Part shown: in pieces, positions 21,601 through 34,100 of the stretch
Layout of the letters: every line of letters begins with the position of its first letter
Position numbering within the stretch: the stretch's first letter is position 1
Source of the DNA: Planoprotostelium fungivorum
Taxonomy: Eukaryota > Evosea > Variosea > Cavosteliida > Cavosteliaceae
Direction of reading: 5' to 3'
Assembly: GCA_003024175.1 (NCBI GenBank)
Contig: MDYQ01000395.1
Span: forward strand, 1-64,000
DNA length: 64,000 bases
Translations under genes and position numbers: made by a program
The notes under the pieces: generated by a model
Databases searched by the model: none
What the model saw: only the letters and a program-made list of their open reading frames with translations
Told to the model about the DNA's origin: nothing

Positions 21601-21841
21601 ATCGTGTCGCTCATTACAACTTATACCTGGCCAGTGACAATGGAAAATGGACGTGTTCCAGTTCGTTGATCGCCACCAATATGAGCCTTCCAAACAATCA
21701 GATATATTGGTTCGACTGTAGCTCAGACACACCAGCTATCTTGTGATGCAGGTCCAACAACGCATCCCTCTGTCTTTCACTCTCATACGCTCCCACAGCA
21801 TATATGAGACAGAAGATAATGAGGCAGTGAAGTCTACCCAT
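18649..21841 (-). CDS. LRR receptor-like protein kinase (tyrosine-kinase-like)
   Basis: The signal peptide is GRLHCLIIFCLIYAVGAYES, from ATG 21841. The ectodomain starts with an LRR cap (NWNTSIFHCHWPGISCNERH) and continues as plant-like LRRs (LSGDLPDLF; LNLSGNRMSGTIRGEM; VNMANNLITGYV). A single membrane span follows (LIGVLVPSAIIFLLILPITL), then RRWMRRILRK and an acidic juxtamembrane stretch. The kinase domain has GRGNFGAVYRG, VALKKL, HRDLGARN (usually HRDLAARN), IADFGLSKEADYY, a CAPE block and SDVWSYGV. The HRDLxARN loop and C-lobe (RCWQHNSYERPGFKEIYDEL) place it among tyrosine-kinase-like kinases. The tail contains NYYNM-type tyrosines that could be phosphosites. The stop is 18649-18651. Ligand unknown. 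A second gene of the same design lies at 31145-36650. Confidence 0.85.
20499..20537. repeat. GTGTGATGAC tandem repeat
   Basis: Four copies of a 10-bp unit (GATGACGTGT) inside an intron of the minus-strand LRR kinase gene. The unit contains the GACGT core that recurs in introns of this contig. Confidence 0.65.
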
Positions 21842-22065
21842 CGTGGCCGAATAGAACATCGGCTGGCGGATCACGCAGTCGCGGATTTATGTTTTCTCTA
21901 CAACACTCTACAATGTATACGCTTCATTGTCTATTGACACTTCATTTACTCTCATGTTCTCACCGCCCGTGAAAAACACTCAAGTTGTATGAGATGAACC
22001 CCTTGTGGTGCAGAGACATGATGAAGAAGAACATCAGTATCGATCAATAAATATTCATTCCATTT

Positions 22066-23068
22066 TCACAACATTTCCACAGAGTTACTGTACAGCCAAG
22101 GCTGTGTCATGGGATAGAGGAAGAAGATAAAACACATGAGGCCACCCACGTAACAGAAACCGATCACTGTCTCCAGTCAGTCTATCTCATCACATGAAGC
22201 GATAGAAGCTCACCGTTCTTCTTCTGGTGTTCTTTCGCGGAGCCGATGTCAGGGAAGCCCATGAAATTGCAGAACATGTGTACCATGATGGCGCCCATTA
22301 CATGATTGGTTCGGATGAATAAGAAGGTTTCGAAAGCACCGAAGATGGTGGTGTACGCCAACTGGAAGACTGTTTGTTGTCAGATCGACGGTGGACGGGG
22401 ACGATATGAGAGGTCATCACTCGTCTGCAGGATGGCTCTTCTCCATTGCACTCCTCTGGTGTGTAAATGATTTAGAATGTGATGGGCGTGGGCGAGACCA
22501 AAGATGAAGGGCGAGAGGAAGACGGTGGTGGCTGGAGAGAATCCTCCAGCGAGGAGAAGGGGAGTCATGCAACCTCGAAAGACTAATTCCTCGCTGACTG
22601 GTCCCTGTTAAACGTCCTCAATTTCATGATTTCGATGATTGGTCTCACCACCACAATGTTTCTCCACCAAGTGATCTCTCCAGGTTGAAAGAGATCGTCC
22701 CAATCATGCTCGAAGAATCGGAGAGATAGAGGGCCCAGGAAGAGAAGCATCACCAGTAAGAGAGGTAATATGATGGCGACAAGAAGTCCTGGCCAGCGTA
22801 TACCGATCTCTTCCAGGAAAGAGGAGGAAGTAGATGTCGGTGTCCAGACGATGAATCTCATGTAGCAAAGGACCGTTGTGCAGGTGAAGGCGACACTGAT
22901 GAATCTCTTACGAATATTTCTTGGGTGATCTCGGTGGCTCTCATCGACGTTTGGATCGTTGAATAATGCTTTGATGAAATGGATGTTCCAGAGGTAGAGA
23001 CTATTTACAAAAAGAAGGCAGAAGGATATAGAAGTAAGAACAGATCCTAAGAGGGAGGTCTCCAGCAT
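22066..23068 (-). CDS. RCE1: CAAX prenyl endopeptidase 2 (RCE1-like, CPBP family)
   Basis: The multi-pass protein starts at ATG 23068 (LETSLLGSVLTSISFCLL). It has the CPBP/RCE1 motifs in order: GPVSEELVFRGCMTPLLLAG (the EExxxR motif), FIFGLAHAHHILNHL (the FxxxH motif) and, after an intron, TNHVMGAMMVHMFCNFMGFP (the HxxxN-like third motif). In eukaryotes RCE1 sits in the ER membrane and removes the last three residues of prenylated CAAX proteins such as Ras, which suits the Ras-related genes nearby, although that proximity may be chance. The stop TGA is 22066-22068. It is divergent from TOP3B with only 93 bp between the start codons, so the two probably share a promoter region. Confidence 0.85.
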
Positions 23069-23161
23069 CCTGATCGTCTTTGTGTTCAGTGATTGATGGT
23101 AGCAGTCTTCAACTTGAAACGTCATCCACATCACAGATTGGCCACATCAGAACACAACACA

Positions 23162-26100
23162 ATGGGCCAACCAACCGTCTTGATGGTGGCTGAGAAGCCC
23201 TCCATCGCGAAGAGTATCTCTGAGATCTTGTCTAAAGGACAGGCAGACACCAAGAAGGGACATCTTCCCACACATCACTTCGAAGGATCTTTTCTCAGCC
23301 ATTCGAAGGTACACTATAAGGTCACATCTGTCGCAGGGCACGTCTACAGGTGAAACCGTGACGTCATCTGAAGCCTCTAATGCACAGGACAGCTGTGATT
23401 TTCCCCCTGAATATCAAAGTTGGACGACAGTCGATCCAGCCACACTCTTCGATGCCCCAACCATCAAGGAAGAAAGTGGCAAGGTATATCGTTACGTGAT
23501 GTTCTTTATTCACCATTCCCAGGGTATGTGTCGACATCTGAGGGACGAAGGAAAAGACGTAGATTTTCTCGTCCTCTGGATGGATTGTGATCGTGAAGGA
23601 GAGAACATTTGTTACGAAGTCATGGAAAACGTGCTACCCAAGATGTCGCACAATTACAAAGGCCAACAGACCATCTTTCGAGCCAAGTTTTCTGCCATCT
23701 CGGAGAGTGACATCAAGAGGGCAATGTCCCAACTGGTGTCACCCAACGAGTACGAGGCCAAAGCCGTGGACGCCCGACAAGAGATCGATTTAAAAGTCGG
23801 AGTTGCCTTCACTCGCTTCCAAACGCGATACTTTCAGGTATTCTCATTCATCCATCACCATCATCACATTCTCACATCGATAGGACAAATACAGCAATTT
23901 AGATGCATCTCTCTTGTCTTACGGTCCGTGTCAAACCCCCACACTTGGTTTCTGCGTCGATCGAGCCGATGAGATCTCATCTTTTCAACCCGAGCCATTC
24001 TGGACGATCGGAGTGGACGTCATGCACAATGGAAGGAGAGCCAAATTAGAATGGAAGAGGGGGAGAGTGTTCGATCATGAGACCGGAATTTTCTTCGAAA
24101 AGTCGTTGTCGACATCGAACAAGAGGGCATTGTGAGACACGAAAATCCATCATAAATTGATCGTCCGTAGTGTTGATCGGTTGGAGAAGAAGGAGGCAGC
24201 TAGACCGAGACCTCATCCTCTCAACACAGTGGAGATGCTGAAGGTAGCCTCCAATCAGCTTGGAATCGGGCCCAAGTACGCCATGATCATCGCCGAGAGA
24301 TTGTACATTCAAGGGTGAAGCGATCGAAATTTCGCGGAATTTCGTCTGAATTTGAAAGGTACATCAGCTATCCGAGAACGGAGAGTACAAAGTATCCTTC
24401 ATCATTCGATTGTGTCACCGTTCTCAAGACACAGACCCGTTCCACGAAATGGTAAGATATCACGTCAGATGTCGCACTCATCGTCACCAGGGGATCTTAC
24501 GCCACGTCATTATTACACGTAAGTAATTGCTTCATTCATCTACAACGAGTCTGACGTTCTATTTTTAGGCCGGAATCAACCTACCTAAATCAGGCCACGA
24601 TGCGGGTGATCACCCACCCATCACCCCCGTCAAAGACGATTACGGCCTATCAGGAGACGATGCCAGGTGCGTACAATTTGATATTACGATTCTGATGGAG
24701 CTGGAGGTTGTACGATTACATCGCCAGACACTTCATCGCATCGATCAGTCCAGATTATCGTTACGAGAAAACGAAGGCATACGTCACCATCGCCAACGAA
24801 AAGTTCACCGTATCAGGTAATTGACATTGAAATAGATACGTCCGCATGCAATCGATGATCATCAGTATCACATCAATGATCATCAATATCACATCAGTGC
24901 GGAAGACGAGAGAGTGACAAAAGAATTCCAGGAAAGAAGACAAAATCAGAAGGATACGTTGCTGTGATGCCCTGGTTGACTGTCAAAGACGAAGAACTAC
25001 CTCCATTCGAGCAAGGAAAGACGTATGATGTCACATCGATCGAATTAAGGGAGGGTAAGACATCTCCCCCCGAATTCCTCAGCGAGAGTGAGCTCATCTC
25101 CCTGGTGCGTTGTAGACGGAACGTTCCAGAAATATTCTGATCACGTGATCAGATGGAGAAGCACGGTATAGGAACAGACGCCTCCATCGCAGTTCACATC
25201 AATAATATCTGCGAACGAAATTACGTAAATGTAGATGGATCACGCAGGCTGGTGCCCACCAGATTGGGTACTACCCTGGTCAGAGGTTACCGTGAGTACG
25301 TACCGTTACGCATCGACTGATTCGGTGCAGACAAGATCGACCCCGACATCGTACTACCCACGTGAGTGGGTGAAATGTGGTGGAAAACTGACGGAAATCT
25401 CAGTATACGTTCGAAGATAGAAGAGTGGATCGGATTGATCGCCCTGGGTAAAGCGGATTACGAGACGGTCGTCAAGCACTCCTTACAATCTTTCTCGGAA
25501 AAGTTTGCCTGGTTCGTTTCCAAGGTGACGGCGTAGAATGAGGGAATATGGAAGATGACTCGTTGTAGATCAATCTGATGCAAGATCTGTTCGAAGCGTC
25601 TTTCACTTCTTTGGATAAGGTGGTTGGTACTCGATTGAAATGTCTGTGTGGAAAATGCAGGAGATACATGACTTTCTTCCCCCTCAAGTGAGCATCTACA
25701 ACGGTGTAGATGAATGACGTGAGCAGACCCACTCGATTGTACTGTCAGACATGTCAAGAGACGTACTCCCTTCCTCAGAATGGTAGCATCAAGGTGGCTC
25801 ACTCCGTGAGATTTCACTGAAATCTCGCAGTTGTACACGGGTATCCAATGTCCCTTGGATAATTTCGAATTGGTTCTCTTCTCTTTCGGCTCAGGCCAGA
25901 AAGCCTTCCCTCTCTGTCCATTCTGTTACAATCACCCTTCCATAGAGGGTGATCCATCATCTACATCGTTGTAGACGTTCACTTACGTACGACAGGTATG
26001 CCGGAGCACTCTGGCTGTAATAATTGCCCACATCCTAGTTGTCCACACAGTTTCATTCAACACTCTATCTGTGGATGCTTCGAATGTGACGACGGTCTAC

Positions 26101-26591
26101 TCATATTGGATCCCGCCAGGTGATGCTTCATCTACAATGCCGTTGTAGTCTGACGTCACACAGTGGACCCAAATGGAGGGCCGATTGTAACAAGTGCAGG
26201 TATCAATTGCACCTTCCATCCGCTCACAGTGAGATATCGAAAATCTTTTATTTCCTTTTAATGTTCCACAGAGATCGCCGTGGCCGATGGAGTCTGTGAG
26301 ACGTGCGGCTCCAACCTTTTAGACGTAAGTGATGACGTGTGATGACGTCATGACACGTCACCAGATCGATTTCAACAAGAACGACACACCCTTACCCAAT
26401 GGAGAGACCAAATTGAAGGGGTGCATACAGTGTGAGCCCTTACTCAGAACCAAAGTCGAAGCGAGGTGAAATCGCAGTCTGTTTCCATTCGATTGATGAG
26501 GTCTAGTTTCACACGAACGAGTCATCCGATGTTCGATCGCAGGAGAGGAAGAGGAAAGAGAGGTGGAAGGAGAGGAAGGGGAAGGAAATAA
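23162..26591 (+). CDS. TOP3B: DNA topoisomerase III beta
   Basis: From ATG 23162 the TOPRIM domain opens with VLMVAEKPSIAKSISEILS and has the DxDxEG motif in LWMDCDREGENICYEV. The type IA core continues with AVDARQEIDLKVGVAFTRFQ, SYGPCQTPTLGFCVDRADEI and the active-site region YISYPRTESTKYP, whose first or second tyrosine block holds the catalytic Tyr. Further on come HGIGTDASI-type residues (MEKHGIGTDASIAVHINNIC) and several Cys4 zinc motifs (RLKCLCGKCRRYMTFFPLK; CQTCQETYSL; CETCGSNLLD). The protein ends in an RGG-type tail (RRGRGKRGGRRGRGRK). These features fit TOP3B, which acts on DNA and RNA and in animals works with TDRD3. At least a dozen short introns are present, several holding the CTACAAC palindrome. 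The stop TAA 26589-26591 overlaps AATAAA. Confidence 0.9.
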
Positions 26592-26870
26592 AACATCCAT
26601 TTTCGTATCTTCTTCTGTACACAAGTGAATGAATGTCTCATACCAGAATGGAAGAGCCGTCATGTCGGTCATCTCTTCATCTGTTCTACCCTGCATGCGA
26701 CTCGATCCGGGCAGACAATTCGTCACCACGATTGTAGCAGTAGAATCCAAATAGAAAGAAGAGCCATCTTCGGATCATGATTGAGTGACGACAATGAGAG
26801 AAAATTTCATCGAAATTGCCTCGCGCATCTTACCTGCATTCGCGCGCTCACACTCCACACGACTCAACAA
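26592..26870. other. intergenic spacer with TOP3B polyadenylation signal
   Basis: AATAAA at 26587-26592 overlaps the TOP3B stop. The remaining sequence holds no gene pattern that I can support on either strand and probably includes the promoter of the 4-TM gene at 26871. Confidence 0.4.
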
Positions 26871-27491
26871 ATGACGAAACGACTTACATACGATTATATA
26901 GATGACGAACCACTGATTCCGAAAGAGACTGAAGAAAATGAGGTGAGCCCGCGACATCTGATTGGACATCCGAAACGAAAAAGACTCATAGAACCAGGGA
27001 GGAAAAAGCGTTCACATAATTATCCTCAGTCTTCTGATTATCTCCGCATTTACTACTATCTTCGGTGCGGCCTTCGTCTGGCATCAGAATGTTGCAACTT
27101 CGAACTGGGAATTCAGGTGACTATCCTATAGTGGTGATGTCAACCCGAGCTGATCCACAATAGATCATTCTTTCCACCATTCGTCGGCACCTCCTTCTTT
27201 CTCCTTGGCTGGGCGATGTCTTGGCTCGCCTCCGTTCTCTGTCTCAGGTCCGGGAGAAGGTGAGCATTCGTCCTTCATCTCACACTTACGGACGTCCACA
27301 GGGGTCTCGCATGTGTACCTGCAATTCTATGTGTGGCCATTCCACTCTTACTGGCTTGGATCGCATACAGAGGATACCAGATGGATTACGTACAGAGATG
27401 GGAGGTCTCTATGAGCTGGGCCTTGGCAGGAGGAATTGCCTTTGCAGACTTGGTTCTATTTATCTTCTTGTTCCCTCTACTGAAGAACTGA
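26871..27491 (+). CDS. four-transmembrane protein of unknown function
   Basis: ATG 26871 encodes an acidic cytoplasmic start (TKRLTYDYIDDEPLIPKE). After an intron (26943-26997) the frame gives four membrane spans: VHIIILSLLIISAFTTIFGA, FFPPFVGTSFFLLGWAMSWL, GLACVPAILCVAIPLLLAW and LAGGIAFADLVLFIFLFPLL, ending LKN and TGA at 27489-27491. Three introns in coherent phase keep the frame open, which supports the model. The spacing of spans is like small tetraspan proteins, but no cysteine-loop motif of tetraspanins is present. No function is proposed. Confidence 0.6.
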
Positions 27492-27950
27492 TACACTATA
27501 AATTTACATATTTGAATGAAGTGAGGAAAATAGCGGCTTCGATGCAAGCTCACGAGCTTGATAGATATTGCTTACAGAAATGAATGGATTCACGATGTTA
27601 TTATGTCGCTTTGACAACAACAGAGATGCAAACGAGAGTACATGAGCTCATATCTATACGCATCACAGTTCTAGAGTACAGGATGTTCTGTTTGCTGTTG
27701 ATTCGTGGTCTGACACGTAAATGTTCGAAGTTTTCGTGAAGTGTTCATCTACACTGAGGCATTCCTATTTCTTAATTTTTATAAAAACACATACATCGTA
27801 GATCAGCAGGGCGAGTGTGGTCACAGCCAGCGAGTGTTGTTGAAAGGAGAGACCAAGCTCCATCTCACAAAGGTATTAGAGAATTCACTTCCATCATCTG
27901 ATTCGTTTTGAACTTTCTAATTCATCTGATCTCACCCAGCACTCTGCAGA
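27492..27950. other. intergenic spacer, nothing recognised
   Basis: About 460 bp between two + strand genes. It is AT-rich in places, and no coding pattern or RNA gene could be supported. It presumably holds the 3' end of the 4-TM gene and the PAT1 promoter. Confidence 0.4.
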
Positions 27951-30948
27951 ATGGACGACACCAATTACGACGAAGATTTAGATACTTTTAACGATGAGAC
28001 CTTCGGAGGCGAATTTGGTGCGTATGGACGACGATTTTTCTTCAACTTCTTCTAATCGTTTCGTTAGACGACCCCTCTGCGCAGAATCAATTACCTGCCT
28101 TCTTTGGTGGAGGAGAAGAGCCGTTTGGTGGTTCTTTAGAAGGTAATATCCATTCCTCCCACGACCCCTTCATGTCCCTCAACTCGTTCAGGTGCCAGAG
28201 AAGATGACTTCTACGATCGAGGAACGTTCGATAGAGCCGATGGACATTACCAACCGACAGCATCTCACCGTCAAACATCTGACGAATTCTACTACATCGA
28301 TACCGAGAACGAAATCAATGCGGTGAGCCCCCTCTTCCATTCGTGACGCACATCTGATGTGGAATGTGACATCGAATGGTGATCCTCTACAGGCATTCGA
28401 TTCACAGATGAGAGACATGTTCAATCTCGTCTTGAACGACGATGACGAAGAGAGCGAGTTCGGTCGTGGCCCAACGGATTACAGAAGCCAGAACTACAAC
28501 CAGCAAGGTTGGGACGAGAGGAACCAGAGGGAGATGTGGTATGCCGAGCGTGAGTCTTTCTCCCTGCATTCTCCGCTCATCCTCTGCAGAGAGACAGAAC
28601 AACCAAGGATACAACCAATCACCTCACATGAACCACGAGATGCACTATGCCATGCAGCAGCAGCAACAGCAGCAGCAACAGCAGCACGTGGCACAGAGTC
28701 CTCCAACGGGTAACACTCTGGCCAAGTTCTTTGGCAACATGGCTCCTCAGGGAATGCCTCAACGTGAGAGGACACATTCTTTCGCGTTCTGACTCCTTCA
28801 GTACCTCCCATGTCGGCGGGTCTCAGCCTGGAAGAACTGGAAGCGAGACAGAGGAGACAGTCCCAACCTCCGAACAACGAGAATCAACCTTCTCAAGGTG
28901 AGCGAGGCGGAGACCTCCACCAGGATGTCACTGAAAGTTCACAGAAGAGAACGAGGCAGAGGCCACTCTCAACTCTGAACAGTTTCCCGCGCTCTCTCGT
29001 CAAGCTCCTCCCCCTTCTCAGGCCACCAACAAGCCCATCACCTCCTCAGGTGACATCCATCTACAACGTTGTAGATACTTAACCCCCTCAGGCTCGGGTA
29101 AAACCAGCTGGGCTCCCGTCAACCGCGCCCCCTCCACGAGCTCTCCCGTCGTAGCTCCTCGCGTCATTTTCAACCAATCGAACAACCGACAATTGTACTC
29201 TGCAAATAACGTGTCGGGCTCTCCCAGGGGAGGAGGTTACGGCCGTGGTGGTTCATCTCTGGGACAATTCCGTCCCAGATGGAAGGAGAGCCGCGCCATG
29301 ATGTCGGCTGAAGAGATCGATACCATCATCAGGATGCAGGAGTCGCAGCTGCACTCCTCGGGAACGAATCCCTACGCTGAAGATTATTATCATCAGTCTC
29401 TCATGGCCAAACAGAAGACCTCCGATCAACCTCAGGGTGGGCGGGAGAATTATTTTTCCGATCTGATGACGTCACAGCCCTTCACAAGCCCCTGTTCGAA
29501 TCGAATGGAAAGACAGTGGTAAAGAGGGCGGGTGTGGATCCATTGGAGGGAGTTTTAGGAAGGATTCCATCTCACTCGGTGAGAGCACCACGACCCCTCC
29601 TTCAGATCAAGCTGGACACACCCACATCAGGCTCGAACAACCACATGGAAGGTGAGGCATGATTGGCGGGAAAAATTGGCGGGAAAATTGACGCGGGACA
29701 GAGGATGCGAGCGACAAAGTGAACGACAGCGGAAACAAGGCCATTCAAGGACTCTTGTTGACCATCGAAGCCGCTTACAACATCTTACTCGACATCGAAG
29801 ACATCGACTCCCTGCTACAGAATGCACAGAGGTGAACACCCTCTATCCCACCCTCTCATCTACAACAGCTCGTCTTCCAACTATGTAAACCCGGCTCAAT
29901 TGAAGCACAAGAGAGACGAATTGACTTGCGAATTGTTCGAAGCGTTCCAGATCTTCACGCCCCAATTCGGACAATTACCGCAGAGAACAGCCCACCCCGA
30001 AGAACAACCCTTCATCTAGTGAGCTCACCTGTCGACGTCGACACTGATGACGTCACAGCCCAGAAGACGCCATCCTCCTCAACGTCAGTCTCGTCCAGAA
30101 GGGAAAGAAGTTGGTCGTGCGATCCCTCCCCCTATTGTTCTCCAGCCACCTCCTTCACATCTACAACGTCTACATTCGCAACCTGGCTCTCTTCTCTAGC
30201 TCCCCCCGCCTCGTCTTCGATTTAGACTTGTCGAACCAGCTCTTCTCACACATCCACAACATCACCGCCCTTGCCTCTGTCCATCAGACCATCTTCACCA
30301 TGCAGTCCCTCTTGGTATCCCACACTGACCCCCAGCTCATCCAAACACTCCAGTCGAAGGTGACCCCGTCTACAACCTGCCACTCCAGACTCACCCCCAC
30401 AGTTTGGTATCACCACGGTGCAGAACCTCTTGAAGAGGGCGCACGACTTGAACTTGAGCTTCTTCAGTCGCGAGCCCCTGTCTAAGACGAGCCATTTACC
30501 CGTTCCGGAGTTGGCCCAATTGGCCCCGGCCGGATTCCACTGGAGAGACACCGTGGCCATGTTCTCCAAGAGGATTCGAAACAACCTCCACTACATCTAC
30601 AACTCTGACATCGGCACCGATGGTAAGATGTGGGAGTTCTTCGCCATACTCGTCGTCAACGTGTCTTCGGAGGACAAGGCCAGCCTCATGAGAGAGCTGA
30701 GGTGAGAGGGAGGGGTGTCTTCAGAGGTTGACGGGTGCAGGGACCGCATCATGAGCACACCCAGCAACCCGACTCTGGGGGCATTCATTCAGCTGGCCAA
30801 CGAGAGCAACATCCCTCTACAACCGATGAATCCAGCCGCCATGGGCATGCAACAGCAGCAGCACGTGCAGCAACACGTCCAACAGCAGATGCAGCAGCAG
30901 CAGCAGCACCAACAGCAGCAGGCTCACCCTGCCCCGGCACAGGCTTAG
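27951..30948 (+). CDS. PAT1: PAT1-family mRNA decapping activator
   Basis: ATG 27951 starts an acidic N-terminus (DDTNYDEDLDTFNDETFGGE), the short acidic region with which PAT1 proteins bind the DEAD-box helicase DDX6/Dhh1. A low-complexity part includes a polyglutamine run coded by CAG/CAA (about 28652-28685). The conserved middle has SAEEIDTIIRMQESQLHSSG followed by PYAEDYYHQS, the hallmark of PAT1/PATL1, and then VDPLEGVLGRIPSHSVRAPR. The helical C-terminal domain, which binds the Lsm1-7 ring and Dcp2, includes GKKLVVRSLPLLFSSHLLHI and TVAMFSKRIRNNLHYIYN. A second Gln/His-rich tail ends at TAG 30946-30948, with AATAAA at 30987-30992. Role: activates decapping and P-body formation in the cytoplasm. 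An intron at about 29050-29091 holds a perfect copy of the palindrome. Confidence 0.88.
28651..28686 (+). repeat. CAG/CAA repeat coding for polyglutamine
   Basis: About eleven Gln codons, mixed CAG and CAA, lie within the PAT1 low-complexity region. The interruption by CAA would slow slippage. A second Gln-rich run is at about 30847-30925. Confidence 0.8.
29055..29077. repeat. perfect copy of the intron palindrome CATCTACAACGTTGTAGATA
   Basis: This lies inside a PAT1 intron that starts GTGACATC. Related copies lie near 599, 820, 5306, 16225, 16490, 25693, 25962, 26128, 44480, 44657, 55870 and 58266, mostly inside introns. Half copies (GTTGTAG) form 3' splice sites. See findings. Confidence 0.8.
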
Positions 30949-31144
30949 AAGACGATTATTTTTGTTTCTGTCTCTCTACCGTATGCAATAAACAAAGCAG
31001 CCGATCTAGTTGGTTGTCTCTGTCACATCATGTTCCATCATGTGTGATGTTCTGCGATCACATCCACGTGAGTGGGGATCGTTGTAGAGGACGTCAGATA
31101 TTTGACAGACGTTCATCGCAAGTTCCGAAGCGATTTCTACACTC

Positions 31145-34100
31145 ATGTTCGCATCAACGGGGAGAACCTCACGGATCTTCTTCTATACCCTGATTATCGG
31201 TCTGGTGTTGGGGCAAGTGACGGACCCTATCACGGTTGCTGCATTTCAGTCATTATATAAAAGTACAGGAGGTGAGGTGTTGGTACCTGGGAGGTTCCTT
31301 ATTTCGCATTAGGACCTAGATGGAAGCAGTCGACCAACTGGAATAATGGAACCGATGTCTGCACATTTTCGGGGGTCACATGCAATGGATCCGTGATCGT
31401 TGAGGTCGATCTCTCGTTCAATAATCTCAGAGGATCAAATATGAACACCTCCTGGATCTCGAGAAGTCCCAACATGAGATCCGTCAACATCACCGGAAAC
31501 TCCCTCACCGGTCCTCTCCCAGCGGCTCTGAACTACGCTGGGCTCAAGGTCTTGGACATCGGAGGTAATCAGTTCAACGGCATGTTGCCCAGCCTGCTTC
31601 AAAGTAGTCTGCAGACATTCATTGCTGGTGAACTCGAGCGTCAATCTGATGATCTGACTCTGGCAGACGGTAATGATTTCAGCGGTATACTACCATACTT
31701 ACCCAAAAGTTCTATACAACACCTGTCGGTCTCTGGAAACAATCTGAAAGGCGGCGTCACCGACCTCCGCTGGTGAGTCACATGACCCTCTATCCATCTG
31801 ATGATCTTATCTCTTCAAGGTTTCCTCGGCTCATCACTGCCGACCTCTCTGACACATCGATGCGTGTCAAACCGAACAGCACCCTCAATCAATTGCAGAA
31901 TCTCTTGTTCTTGAACGTCTCCGGCGTCAAGTTGGCCGTTCCCGTGGTGTCTCTACTCACCTTATTACCTCCTTCTCTCCTCAAACTGGATGCTTCAGGC
32001 AGCGGCTTGTCCGGAGATTTAGACAACATGACGGGTGTCTCGCTCGTCAATTTGATGTGAGATAGTTCATCTCCTCTTGGATGACGTGTACAGGTATCTA
32101 GATGTATCCGATAACGGTATCGGTGGAGTGTCGATAGACATCAGCGGTCTACCGAATTTGAGTTTCTTCAACGCCTCACTCAATGCCTTGTCGGGTGATA
32201 TCTCTGGATTATCCAAAAACGCGTGAGTCACTCTGATGTGCCGAACATCGATATCGATTCTTTATACGTGATGGATTCGTCCGTAAATCAGTAGGGAATT
32301 CTGACGTGTACAGAAACTTACAAGTGCTGGATCTGCGTGCGAATCAATTGCAGGGAAGTTTGTATCACCTGGAACGATTGAATGACCTACAATACCTCGA
32401 TGTGTCAAGCAACGTACGTGACTCTCGTTATATATGATATCTCACGAACATAGGTGTTCAACGGCGCGGTTCCCAATCTCCTGTCGAATTTCGATCAGAT
32501 GAACTTCCTCTCTCTCAGTAAGAATGCTCTCACTGGACCACTCGTTCCTGGGATTGTCGCTCTACCACGGGTGAGTTCGCTACTCGTTCCCTCTTCTTCC
32601 AGCTGCAACTGACATCCATCAGTTGGCCTATTTAGACGTGTCGTTCAATCTGTTGAGTGGAAATTTGCCGGATGAATGGTCCTCTCCTCTCCAGGGCATC
32701 ATCTTGGCCTCGAATCAATTTTCCGGAAATATTCCAGAATCCATCTTTAGTAATTTGAACGAATCTCTGACAGCCCTGGTTTTGGCGGGAAATCTGATGA
32801 GTGGAAACTTGTCACCCAACATCTCAAAATTAACTCAATTGACGGTAAGACATCGCATATGACATCACGATGACGTCATCTCAGGATTTGATTTTGGCGG
32901 GAAACGAATTCTCCGGGGATCTTCCGTCCAGTTTACCTCCCAACCTCACCACCTTCTCTGGAATTTTCAATTTATTTTCGGGGAATATTCCAACATCCAT
33001 ATGCAGCCCTAGTCTGACTACCATCGATCTATCACACAATAACTTCACCGGAGAAATTCCATCCTGTATTGGAGAAATGAATGGTCTGATCAATCTCAAC
33101 CTCCAGGAGAACGAACTTTCTGGTGAATTTCACTGAAATATCATGTGGTGACATTACTAGGGCCTCTACCCAACGTGACCTCGATGACAAGCCTGCAGAC
33201 TCTGATACTTTCCGATAACAACAAATTGAATGGCAGTATTTCGGATCTGTCTAGCTTGTACAATCTGACAGCGTTGGATCTATCGGACAACGATTTCAGT
33301 GGAGAGATGTTCTCTGTGGGTGAGGAGAATTTCATCTTCGAACGACCGAGTGTTGATGTCGACAGCCTCGATGCCTCAGTTAGTTTTGCTGGATCTGTCT
33401 TTCAATGATATCTCTGGAGCTTTCCCCGATGTCAGCGGGTTAAAGAACCTGCAACGAATCGATGTGTCCAACAATCAGCTGACCGGTGATGACTGATGAT
33501 GACATCATCACACGTCACTCACACGTCATCGTAGGCACAGTTCCTGGTTACGCGACATCTCTGATGTACATCGACGTGTCACACAATCACTTCAACTATC
33601 TCGACAGTGGATCGTTCGACAACACACTGAATCTGCAATATCTAGACGTATCTTACAATCAGATCTACGCTCCCATTCCCACTGGAGCGGGTTCCAAGAA
33701 CCTTCAAGTAGATCCACACGGAATTTCACTCGCTGACAAAAGTTCAGATCCTCAAGATCAACAACAACCAATTCAGAGGTAGCATCGTGGCCGGTCTACA
33801 ATTGCTGGAGAGTATGACATACATGGACACTTCGAATAATCTCCTCACGGGAAATTTACCTTACGCGTTCAATCTCGTCACACATATGCAATATGCCAAT
33901 CTATCAAACAATTCACTCAGCGGTACCTTACCTGCCATCACCCTACACGAGTTGACCGTCTTTGACATTTCTCGGAATAATTTTTCTGGGAAAATTCCGA
34001 TCGACTGGCCACCTCAGATGGTTTCCCTGAATCTGGCGGGAAACCAGTTTTCGGGAGAAATTCCACCACAGATATTGTCCATCAGAGACCTTCTGATTCT

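Noticed and set aside
26358-26750. Minus-strand frame of 130 codons
   Set aside because: It overlaps the antisense of the TOP3B tail and has no features of its own.
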